Under the pieces are notes generated by a model. That model did no database searches. It saw only the letters and a list, made by a program, of their open reading frames with translations, and was not told the origin of the DNA. Positions 21,379 through 31,852 of a stretch of DNA of 64,000 nt are shown in pieces; the stretch's first letter is position 1, and every line of letters starts with the position of its first letter. The stretch spans positions 499,192,601 through 499,256,600 of the forward strand of contig NC_053035.3 in NCBI RefSeq assembly GCF_002575655.3. Direction: 5' to 3'. The stretch comes from Aegilops tauschii subsp. strangulata. Its lineage: Eukaryota > Streptophyta > Magnoliopsida > Poales > Poaceae. The translations under genes and the position numbers were made by a program.

Positions 21379-23128
21379 TGTTGGAAATATGCCCTAGAGG
21401 CAATAATAAAATGGTTATTATTATATCTCCTTGTTCATGATAATTGTCTGTTGTTCATGCTATAATTGTGTTATCCGGAAATCGTAATACATGTGTGAGC
21501 ACATAGACCATAACATGTCCCTAGTGAGCCTCTAGTTGACTAGCTCGTTGATCAATAGATGGTTACGGTTTCCTGACCATGGACATTGGATGTCATTGAT
21601 AACGAGATCACGTCATTAGGAGAATGATGTGATGGACAAGACCCAATCCTAAGCATAGCACTAGATCGTGTAGTTTGTTTGCTAAAGCTTTTCTAATGTC
21701 AAGTATCGTTTCCTTAGACCATGAGATCGTGCAACTCCCGGATACCGTAGGAATGCTTTGGGTGTACCAAACGTCACAACGTAACTGGGTGGCTATAAAG
21801 GTGCACTACAGGTATCTCCGAAAATGTCTGTTGGGTTGGCACGGATCGAGACTGGGATTTGTCACTCCGTATGACGGAGAGGTATCTCTGGGCCCACTCG
21901 GTAATGCATCATCATAATGAGCTCAATGTGACTAAGTAGTTAGTCACGGGATCATGCATTACGGAACGAGTAAAGTGACTTGCCGGTAACGAGATTGAAC
22001 GAGGTATTGGGATACCGACGATCGAATCTCGGGCAAGTAACGTACCGATTGACAAAGGGAATTGTGTACGGGATTGCTTGAATCCTCGACATCGTGGTTC
22101 ATCCGATGAGATCATCGTGGAACGTGTGGGAGCCAACATGGGTATCCAGATCCCGCTGTTGGTTATTGGCTAGAGAGGTGTCTCGGTCATGTTTGCATGA
22201 TTCCCGAACCCGTAGGGTCTACAAACTTAAGGTTCGGTGACGCTAGAGTTGTAGAGATATTAGTATGCGGTTAACCGAAAGTTGTTCCGAGTCCCCGATG
22301 AGATCCCGGACATCACAAGGAGTTCCGGAATGGTCCGGAGGTAAATATTTATATATAGGAAGTCCAGTTTCGGCCACCGGGAGAGTTTTGGGAGTCACCG
22401 GTATTGTACCGGGACCACCGGAAGGGTCCCGAGGGTCCACCGGGTGGGGCCACCTATCCCGGAGGGTCCCATGGGCTGAAGTGGTGTGGGAACCAGCCCT
22501 TGGTGGGCTGGTGCGCCCCACCCAAGGGCCCAAGGCGCCTAGGGTTGGAAACCCTAGGGGCCGTTGCCCCCCGAGCGGGCATGCGCCCCCTGGTTGGAAA
22601 CCCTAAGGGGGCCGTTGCCCCCCGAGGGGCCGCCGCCCCGGGGGCCGCCGCCCCCTCTAGATGGGATCTCCAAGGGGGGCATGCGCCCCCTAGCCCCTAT
22701 ATGTAGTGGAGGAGAGGGAGGGCAGCCGCACCCTAAGCCCTGGCGCCTCCCTCTCCCTCCCGTGACACCTCTTCCTCCTCCAGTAGCGCTTGGCGAAGCC
22801 CTGCTGGAATCCCGCTGCTTCCACCACCACGCCGTCGTGCTGCTGGATCTCCATCAACTTCTCCTTCCCCCTTGCTGGATCAAGAAGGAGGATACGTCTC
22901 CGCTCTGTACGTGTGTTGAACGCGGAGGTGCCGTCCGTTCGGCGCTAGGATCATCGGTGATTTGGATCACAACGAGTACGACTCCATCAACCCCGTTCTC
23001 TTGAACGCTTCCGCTCGCGATCTTCAACGGTATGAAGATGCACTCTCCTCTCTCTCGTTGCTAGTTACTTTATAGATTGATCTTGGTGATGCATAGAAAT
23101 TTTTTAATTTCTGCTACGATCCGCAACA
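21379..23128 (+). repeat. LTR 2 of the Angela array (shared central LTR)
   Basis: The 1750-bp LTR follows the polypurine tract AAGTGGGAGAC of domain 1 and precedes the primer-binding region of domain 2, so it is at once a 3' and a 5' LTR. It has no target duplication at either side. Over its last 1.1 kb it carries the LTR 1 base at nearly every site where LTR 1 and LTR 3 differ. Confidence 0.92.
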
Positions 23129-23129
23129 G

Positions 23130-23146
23130 TGGCATCATGAGCTAGG
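23130..23146 (+). other. damaged primer-binding site, copy 2
   Basis: TGGCATCATGAGCTAGG is identical to the damaged site at 16116-16132, supporting duplication of one already defective internal domain. Confidence 0.75.
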
Positions 23147-24392
23147 TCTATGCGTAGTTTCTATGCATGAGTAGAACACAAGTTGTTGTGGGCGTCGATT
23201 TTGTCAATTTACTTGCCGTTACTAGTCTTATCTTGATTCGGCGGCATCGTGGGATGAAGCGGCCCGGACCGACCTTACACGTACGCTTACGTGAGACAGG
23301 TTCCACCGACTGACATGCACTAGTTGCATAAGGTGGCTAGCGGGTGTCTGTCTCTCCCACTTTAGTCAGATCGGATTCGATGAAAGGGGTCCTTATGAAG
23401 GGTAAATAGAAATTGGCATATCACGTTGTGGTTTTGGCGTAGGTAAGAAACGTTCTTGCTAGAAACCTATAGCAGCCACGTAAAAATTTGCAAGAACAAT
23501 TAGAGGACGTCTAACTTGTTTTTGCAGCATGTGTCATGTGATGTGATATGGCCAGAAGAATGTGATGAATGATATATGTGATGTATGAGATTGATCATGT
23601 TCTTGTAATAGGAATCACGACTTGCATGTCGATGAGTATGACAACCGGCAGGAGCCATAGGAGTTGTCTTCATTTATTTATGACCTGCGTGTCAACTAAA
23701 ACGTCATGTAATTACTTTACTTTATTGCTAACCGTTAGCCATAGTAGTAGAAGTAATAGTTGGCGAGACAACTTCATGAAGACACGATGATCATGGTGTC
23801 ATGCCGGTGACAATGATGAACATGGCGCCCCGAAGATGGAGATCAAAAGGAGCAAAATGATATTGGCCATATCATGTCACTATTTGATTGCATGTGATGT
23901 TTATCATGTTTTACATCTTATTTGCTTAGAACGACGGTAGCATAAATAAGATGATCCCTAGCTAAAATTTCAAGAAAGTGTTCCCCCTAACTGTGCACCA
24001 TTGCGAAGGTTCGTTGTTCCGAAGCACCACGTGATGATCGGGTGTGATAGGTTCTAACGTTCGCATACAACGGGTGTAAGCCAGATTTACACACGTAATA
24101 CACTTAGGTTGACTTGACGAGCCTAGCATGTACAGACATGGCCTCGGAACACAAGAGACCGAAAGGTCGAACATGAGTCGTATAGCAGATACGATCAACA
24201 TGAAGATGTTCACCGATGATGACTAGTCCGTCTCACGTGATGATCGGACACGGCCTAGTTGACTCGGATCATGTATCACTTAGATGACTAGAGGGATGTC
24301 TGTCTGAGTGGGAGTTCATTAATAATTTGATTAGATGAACTTAATTATCATGAACTTAGTCTAATATCTTTACAATTTGTCTTGTAGATCAA
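23147..24392 (+). other. Angela untranslated leader, copy 2
   Basis: Non-coding, collinear with 16133-17377 and differing at only a handful of positions (for example an extra T in ACGTTCTT near 23452). Confidence 0.8.
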
Positions 24393-27300
24393 ATGGCCCA
24401 CGCTAATGCCAACCTCAACTTCAACGCGTTCCTAGAGAAAACCAAGCTGAAAGACGATGGTAGCAACTATACGGACTGGGTCCGGAACTTGAGGATTATC
24501 CTCATAGCTGCCAAGAAAGCATATGTCCTTGAAGCACCGCTAGGTGAAGCACCCGTCCAAGCAAACCAAGACGTTATGAACGCCTGGCAAACACGTGTTG
24601 ATGATTACTCCCTGGTTCAGTGCGGCATGCTTTACAGCTTAGAACCGGGGCTCCAAAAGCGTTTTGAGCAGCACGGAGCATATGAGATGTTCCAAGAGCT
24701 GAAAATGGTTTCCAAGCTCATGCCCGGGTCGAGAGATACGAAGTCTCCGACAAGTTCTACAGTTGTAAGATGGAGGAGAATAGTTCCGTCAGCGAACACA
24801 TACTCAAAATGTCTGGGTTGCACAACCGCTTGTCTCAGCTGGGAGTTAATCTCCCGGATGACGCAGTCGTTGACAGAATCCTTCAGTCGCTTCCACCTAG
24901 CTACAAGAGCTTTGTGATGAACTTCAATATGCAGGGGATGGAAAAGACTATTCCTGAGGTATATTCAATGCTGAAATCAGTGGAGGTGGAGATCAAAAAG
25001 GAACATCAAGTGTTGATAGTGAATAAAACCACTAAGTTCAAGAAAGGCAAGGGTAAGAAGAACTTCAAGAAAGACGACAAGGGAGTTGCCGCGCCCGGTA
25101 AGCAAGCTGCCGGGAAGAAGACAAAGAATGGACCCAAGCCTGAGACTGAGTGCTTTTATTGCAAGGGAAACAGTCACTGGAAGCGGAACTGCCCCAAGTA
25201 CTTAGCGGATAAGAAGGCCGGCAATACCAAAGGTATATGTGATATACATGTTATTGATGTGTACCTAACCAGCGCTCGTAGTAGCTCCTGGGTATTTGAT
25301 ACCGGTGCGGTTGCTCATATTTGTAACTCAAAGCAGGAGCTGCGGAATAAGCGGAGACTTGGGAAGGACCAGGTGACGATGCGCGTCGGGAATGGTTCCA
25401 AGGTCGATGTGATCGCCGTCGGCACGCTACCTCTACATTTACCTACGGGATTAGTTTTAAACCTCAATAATTGTTATTTAGTGCCAGCTTTGAGCATGAA
25501 CATTGTATCTGGATCTCGTTTGATGCGAGAGGGTTACTCATTTAAATCCGAGAATAATGGTTGTTCTATTTATATGAGAGATATGTTTTATGGTCATGCC
25601 CCGCTGGTCAATGGTTTATTCTTAATGAATCTCGAATGTGATGTTACACATATTCATAGTGTGAATGCCAAGAAATGTAAGGTTGATAATGATAGTCCCA
25701 CATACTTGTGGCAGTGCCGCCTTGGTCACATTGGTGTCAAACGCATGAAGAAACTCCATGCAGATGGACTTTTGGAGTCTCTTGATTATGAATCATTTGA
25801 CACGTGCGAACCATGCCTCATGGGCAAAATGACCAAGACTCCGTTCTCTGGAACAATGGATCGAGCAACCAACTTATTGGAAATCATACATACTGATGTG
25901 TGCGGTCCAATGAGCGTTGAGGCTCGCGGTGGCTATCGTTATGTTCTCACCCTCACTGATGACTTGAGTAGATATGGGTATGTCTACTTAATGAAACACA
26001 AGTCTGAGACCTTTGAAAAGTTCAAGGAATTTCAGAGTGAGGTTGAGAATCAACGTGACAGGAAAATAAAGTTCTTACGATCAGATCGTGGAGGGGAATA
26101 TTTGAGTCACGAATTTGGCACACACTTAAGGAAATATGGAATTGTTTCACAACTCACGCCGCCTGGAACACCTCAGCGTAATGGTGTGTCCGAACGTCGT
26201 AATCACACTCTATTGGATATGGTGCGATCTATGATGTCTCTTACCGATCTATCCCTATCATTTTTGGGTTATGCTTTAGAGACTGTCGCATTCACTTTAA
26301 TAGGGCTCCATCGAAATCCGTTGAGACGACACCGTATGAATTATGGTTTGGAAAGAAACCTAAGCTGTCGTTTCTTAAAGTTTGGGGATGCGATGCTTAT
26401 GTCAAGAAACATCAACCTGAAAAGCTCGAACCCAAGTCGGAAAAATGCGTCTTCATAGGATACCCTAAGGAAACCATTGGGTATACCTTCTACCTCAGAT
26501 CCGAAGGCAAGATCTTCGTTGCCAAGAACGGGTCCTTTCTGGAGAAAGAGTTTCTCTCGAAAGAAGTAAGTGGGAGGAAAGTGGAACTTGATGAGATGAC
26601 CCCTCGAACCAGAAAGTAGCGCAGCACAAGAAAATGTTTCTGTGGTGCCTGCACCGACTAGAGAGGAAGTTAATGATGACGATCATGATCAAGTTACCAC
26701 CGAACTTCGTAGGTCCACAAGGACACGTTCCGCACCAGAGTGGTACGGCAACCCTGTCCTGGAAATCATGTTGTTGGAAAACGGTGAACCTTCGAACTAT
26801 GATGAAGCAATGGCGGGCCCAGATTCCAACAAATGGCTTGAAGCCATGCAATCCGAGATAGGATCCATGTATGAAAACAAAGTATGGACTTTGACAGACT
26901 TGCCCGATGATCGGCGGGCGATAGAAAATAAATGGATCTTTAAGAAGAAGACGGACGCGGATGAAAATGTTACCATCTATAAAGCTCGACTCGTCGCTAA
27001 GGGTTATCGACAAGTTCAAGGAGTTGACTACGATGAGACATTCTCACCCGTAGCGAAGCTGAAGTCCGTCTGAATCATGTTAGCAATTGCCGCATTCTAC
27101 GATTATGAAATATGGCAAATGGACGTCAAAACGGCATTCCTTAACGGCTTCCTTAAGGAAGAATTGTATATGATGCAGCCGGAAGGTTTTGTTGATCCTA
27201 AGAATGCTAACAAGGTATGCAAGCTCCAGCGCTCAATCTATGGGCTGGTGCAGGCATCTCGGAGTTGGAACATTCGCTTTGATGAGATGATCAAAGCGTT

Positions 27301-28346
27301 TGGGTTTACACAGACTTATGGAGAAGCCTGTGTTTACAAGAAAGTGAGTGGGAGCTCTGTATTATATGTGGATGACATACTATTGATGGGAAATAATATA
27401 GAATTCTTGGAAAGCATAAAGGCCTACTTGAATAAGTGTTTTTCAATGAAGGACCTTGGAGAAGCTGCTTACATATTAGGCATCAAGATCTATAGAGATA
27501 GATCGGGACGCCTCATAGGTCTTTCACGAAGCACATACCTTGACAAGATATTGAAGAAGTTCAATATGGATCAGTCCAAGAAGGGGTTCTTGCCTGTATT
27601 GCAAGGTGTGAGATTGAGCACAGCTCAATGCCCGACCACGGCAGAAGATAGAGAAGAGATGAGTGTCACCCTATGCCTCGGCCATAGGGTCTATTATGTA
27701 TGCCATGCTGTGTACCAGACCTGATGTAAACCTTGCCGTAAGTTTGGTAGGAAGGTACCAAAGTAATCCCGGCATGGAACACTGGACAACGGTCAAGAAC
27801 ATCCTGAAGTACCTGAAAAGGACTAAGGATATGTTTCTCGTTTATGGAGGTGACGAAGAGCTCGTCGTAAAGGGTTACGTCGATGCTAGCTTCGACACAG
27901 ATCTGGATGACTCTAAGTCACAAACCGGATACGTGTATATTTTGAATGGTGGGGCAGTTAGCCGGTGCAGTTGCAAGCAAAGCGTCGTGGCGGGATCTAC
28001 ATGTGAAGCGGAGTACATGGCCGCCTCGGAGGCAGCACATGAAGCAATCTGGATGAAGGAGTTCATTGCCGACGTAGGAGTTATTCCCAATGCATCGGGG
28101 CTGATAACTCTCTTCTGTGACAACACTGGAGCTATTGCCCTTGCCAAGGAGCCCAGGTTTCACAAGAAGACCAGGCACATCAAGCGTCGCTTCAACTCCA
28201 TTCATGAAAATGTTCAAAATGGAGACATAGATATTTGTAAAGTGCATATAGATTTGAATGTCGCAGATCCGTTGACTAAACCTCTTCCACGGGCGAAACA
28301 TGATCAACACCAGAACTCTATGGGTGTACGATTCATCACAATGTAA
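24393..28346 (+). pseudogene. Angela gag-pol, internal domain 2, broken
   Basis: Collinear with 17378-21346. Private lesions are a 1-nt deletion in a T run in gag near 24708 (the frame is lost at codon ~105 and recovered in another frame from about 24770), a 2-nt deletion near 26604 and a 12-bp in-frame deletion at 27360/27361 just before YVDDILLMG. The TGA found at 19112 in domain 1 is absent: here the codon is TTA, so integrase reads through RSDRGGEY and GTPQRNGVSERRN. Shared lesions are the 1-nt loss near 26298, TGA 27071-27073, the shift near 27666 and the Gln-for-His change in the integrase zinc motif. It cannot encode a full polyprotein. Confidence 0.92.
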
Positions 28347-28378
28347 CTAGATTATTGACTCTAGTGCAAGTGGGAGAC

Positions 28379-30113
28379 TGTTGGAAATATGCCCTAGAGG
28401 CAATAATAAAATGGTTATTATTATATCTCCTTGTTCATGATAATTGTCTATTGTTCATGCTATAATTGTGTTATCCGGAAATCGTAATACATGTGTGAGC
28501 ACATAGACCATAACATGTCCCTAGTGAGCCTCTAGTTGACTAGCTCGTTGATCAATAGATGGTTACGGTTTCCTGACCATGGACATTGGATGTCATTGAT
28601 AACGAGATCACGTCATTAGGAGAATGATGTGATGGACAAGACCCAATCCTAAGCATAGCACTAGATCGTGTAGTTTGTTTGCTAAAGCTTTTCTAATGTC
28701 AAGTATCGTTTCCTTAGACCATGAGATCGTGCAACTCCCGGATACCGTAGGAATGCTTTGGGTGTACCAAACGTCACAACGTAACTGGGTGGCTATAAAG
28801 GTGCACTACAGGTATCTCCGAAAATGTCTGTTGGGTTGGCACGGATCGAGACTGGGATTTGTCACTCCGTATGACGGAGAGGTATCTCTGGGCCCACTCG
28901 GTAATGCATCATCATAATGAGCTCAATGTGACTAAGTAGTTAGTCACGGGATCATGCATTACGGAACGAGTAAAGTGACTTGCCGGTAACGAGATTGAAC
29001 GAGGTATTGGGATACCAACGATCGAATCTCGGGCAAGTAACGTACCGATTGACAAAGGGAATTGTGTACGGGATTGCTTGAATCCTCGACATCGTGGTTC
29101 ATCCGATGAGATCATCGTGGAACGTGTGGGAGCCAACATGGGTATCCAGATCCTGCTGTTGGTTATTGGCTAGAGAGGTGTCTCGATCATGTCTGCATGA
29201 TTCCCGAACCCGTAGGGTCTACAAACTTAAGGTTCGGTGACGCTAGAGTTGTAGAGATATTAGTATGCGGTTAAGCGAAAGTTGTTCCGAGTCCCCGATG
29301 AGATCCCGGACGTCACAAGGAGTTCCGGAATGGTCCGGAGGTAAAGATTTATATATAGGAAGTCCAGTTTCGGCCACCGGGAGAGTTTTGGGAGTCACCG
29401 GTATTGTACCGGGACCACCGGAAGGGTCCCGAGGGTCCACCGGGTGGGGCCACCTATCCCGGAGGGTCCCATGGGCTGAAGTGGTGTGGGAACCAGCCCC
29501 TGGTGGGCTGGTGCACCCCACCCAAGGGCCCAAGGCGCCTAGGGTTGGAAACCCTAGGGGCCGTTGCCCCCCGAGTGGGCATGCGCCCCCTGGTTGGAAA
29601 CCCTAAGGGGGCCGTTGCCCCCCGAGGGGCCGCCGCCCCCTCTAGATGGGATCTCCAAGGGGGGCATGCGCCCCCTAGCCCCTATATATAGTGGAGGGGA
29701 GGGAGGGCAGCCGCACCCTAAGCCCTGGCGCCTCCCTCTCCCTCCCGTGACACCTCTTCCTCCTCCAGTAGCGCTTGGCGAAGCCCTGCTGGAATCCCGC
29801 TGCTTCCACCACCACGCCGTCTTGCTGCTGGATCTCCATCAACTTCTCCTTCCCCCTTGCTGGATCAAGAAGGAGGAGACGTCTCTGCTCTGTACGTGTG
29901 TGGAACGCGGAGGTGCCGTCCGTTCGGCGCTCGGATCATCGGTGATTTGGATCACGACGAGTACGACTCCATCAACCCCGTTCTCTTGAACGCTTCCGCT
30001 CGCGATCTTCAACGGTATGAAGATGCACTCTCCTCTCTCTCGTTGCTAGTTACTCCATAGATTGATATTGGTGATGCGTAGAATTTTTTTAATTTCTGCT
30101 ACGATCCGCAACA
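28379..30113 (+). repeat. LTR 3 of the Angela array (3' LTR)
   Basis: 1735 bp. It differs from LTRs 1 and 2 at about twenty sites concentrated after the first ~600 bp, and by a 15-bp deletion in the GGGGGCCGCCGCCCC repeat near 29638. Its TATA region reads CCTATATATAG at 29681-29691. It is followed at once by CTTTG. Confidence 0.92.
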
Positions 30114-30118
30114 CTTTG
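30114..30118 (+). repeat. target-site duplication CTTTG, right copy
   Basis: Exact partner of 14361-14365; it closes the Angela array as a single insertion. Confidence 0.9.
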
Positions 30119-30392
30119 TGCTTCCCGGCAACGCTCCGACCCGCCGCCGGCTGGTTTCTTCCACCTCGCATGCAATGTGTTCGACAGAATTATTTGTTGG
30201 AGTAGGAAGTTTACATCACCAAACATACATTATCTGTTGGAGTAGGAGGTTTATACGTTACAAAATATACATCATTTGTTGGGGTTGGCTCTTTTTTGAA
30301 GATGTAAAAATCACTTTTTGATGGTGAAAATTATACAACACCCATTTTTACATCTCCAAATTTATATAATTTATTCGAGATGCTCTAAAATG
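30119..30392 (+). mobile_element. right half of the probable TIR element
   Basis: Continuation of the target interrupted by Angela. It has repeated GTTGGAGTAGGA phrases (30198, 30236), TTTACATCACC and TTTTTACATCTCC phrases, and a possible end GAGATGCTCTAAAATG at 30379-30394. See the left half at 13700. Confidence 0.4.
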
Positions 30393-30559
30393 AAAGAAAA
30401 AACCCGACTCACAAAAACAGATGGCCGAAAATTAGGATAATTGTTACTTAAATCTCTTCCAACTATAGAACTAATTAATGCTGTTGCCAAACATTGTACG
30501 GGATAAATTTGACAAATAATAACTTCCTAATTTTAGGAACTTGTCTAAAAGAGGAGAAT

Positions 30560-31058
30560 CCTTTTGGTCTACTTGAGACGGACGTGATGCCTATATTCAT
30601 GATCATTGCCTTAGATATCATCATAACTTTGCACTTTTCTATCAATTGCTCGACAATAATTTGTTCACCCACCGTATCATTTGCTATCTTGAGAGAAGCC
30701 TATAGTGAAACCTATGGCCCCCGGGGTCTATTTTCCATCATATTAGTTTCTGATTTACTTCTTTTGCAATCTTTTACTTTCCGATCTATAAACCAAAAAT
30801 ACCAAAAATATTTACTTTATCGTTTATCTATCTCTATCAGATCTCACTTTTGCAAATAACTGTGAAGGGATTGACAACCCCTTTATCGCGTTGGGTGGAA
30901 GTTTGTTTGATTGTTTGTGCAGGTATTCGGTGACTTGTGCGTTGTCTCCTACTGGATTGATACCTTGGTTCTCAAACTGAGGGAAATACTTATCTATACT
31001 TTGCTGCATCACCCTTTCCTCTTCAAGGGATAAACCAACGCAAGCTCAAGAAGTAGCA
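30560..31058 (+). mobile_element. gypsy-type LTR, 3' part only
   Basis: The text from TTGGTCTACTTGAGACGGAC to the terminal AAGAAGTAGCA at 31048-31058 follows the 3' half of a very common Triticeae gypsy LTR. Recognisable blocks are GAGAGAAGCC, CCTATGGCCCCCGG, GAAGGGATTGACAACCCCTT and CTACTGGATTGATACCTTGG. The LTR start and any internal domain are missing. It is a different family from the LTR at 59306. I do not name it. Confidence 0.7.
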
Positions 31059-31205
31059 GCGTCTTCCTCACCGCAGTCTTGCACCTCACCACCCATAACC
31101 CTAGCAACCCGCCTCCCTCTCGTCGGTCAAAGGTGACATTTTTACCAGCCAGGGTGCTCGATTCATGGCGGCGGTGCTCGACCCGTAGGCGGCGGTACTC
31201 GATCC

Positions 31206-31352
31206 ATGCTGGAGCAGCGGGAGGAGGAGGCCAGGGTGGAGATCGCGGTGCGGGAGGGGGAGCTCGGTGAGACGGTGGCGGCGGCGGAGGGGCAGCTCCG
31301 GGCGTCCATGCTCCTCGTCAGCTTCCATGACAAGAGCTTCCTCTACAAGTAA
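31206..31352 (+). CDS. possible gene fragment, Glu/Arg-rich, unknown
   Basis: An ATG at 31206 opens 48 codons rich in Glu, Arg and Ala (LEQREEEARVEIAVREGELG), likely helical, ending FHDKSFLYK with TAA. AAGTAATTG at the end could instead be a splice donor, with a candidate acceptor CTGTCAG near 31424-31430 leading to SPSPYAGLSCRVLTVWKQTT. GC content is high like a real exon, but no domain is recognised and no complete gene is visible. It could be a captured or truncated gene piece between the gypsy LTR and the LINE. Confidence 0.25.
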   Translation: MLEQREEEARVEIAVREGELGETVAAAEGQLRASMLLVSFHDKSFLYK

Positions 31353-31781
31353 TTGAATAAATTCAGCTATCTGAACTCGCTGGGAGCTACCAGGCTCTGA
31401 ATTTGCTTCTATTCTCGTGACTGTCTGTCAGGTCGCCGAGCCCGTACGCCGGTTTGAGCTGCCGGGTGCTCACCGTCTGGAAGCAGACCACGACATGACA
31501 CAGGGCGGTGGAGGCAGAGCTCACCCAGGTCGAGACAATACGGTGGCAGTAGGAGGGGACTGAGCACCATGTGGTGTGGGCACCGATTCGAAATCACTAG
31601 CGAGTCCTACTTCAACTGCAATGCAATGGTGAGCCTCACTTGCCATCCTCCCTCTCTTTTTCTTTTGTGAGAACTGCATTTCAATTTGGAGTTTGCTTTG
31701 CTGTGTGTGTGAGAGAGAGGTACCTTGGTGGCCAGCTATAAGTTGTCCTATGATTTTGGTTTCACCTAAGTCTGCTATATG

Positions 31782-31793
31782 AACACTTCCTTG
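31782..31793 (+). repeat. LINE target-site duplication, left copy
   Basis: AACACTTCCTTG matches AACACTCCCTTG at 38874-38885 in 11 of 12 positions. It lies just before the C-rich LINE 5' end, as expected for target-primed insertion. Confidence 0.6.
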
Positions 31794-31852
31794 GATGGCT
31801 CCCCCTCCTCCTCCCACCTCCCTCCCCACCTCCACCTCCATCACCGGCGGCC

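Larger units (their letters stand above)
14366..30113 (+). mobile_element. Angela (copia) tandem array: LTR-internal-LTR-internal-LTR
   Basis: Three near-identical LTRs start at 14366, 21379 and 28379 (spacing 7013 and 7000 bp) and frame two internal domains. LTR starts (TGTTGGAAATATGCCCTAGA) and the coding order gag-PR-IN-RT-RH identify the Angela/BARE/WIS group, the most abundant copia lineage of wheat. Only the outermost LTRs are flanked by the CTTTG duplication; neither side of the central LTR has one. This is the structure expected from unequal homologous exchange between the LTRs of one insertion. The array sits inside a probable TIR element. Confidence 0.93.
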
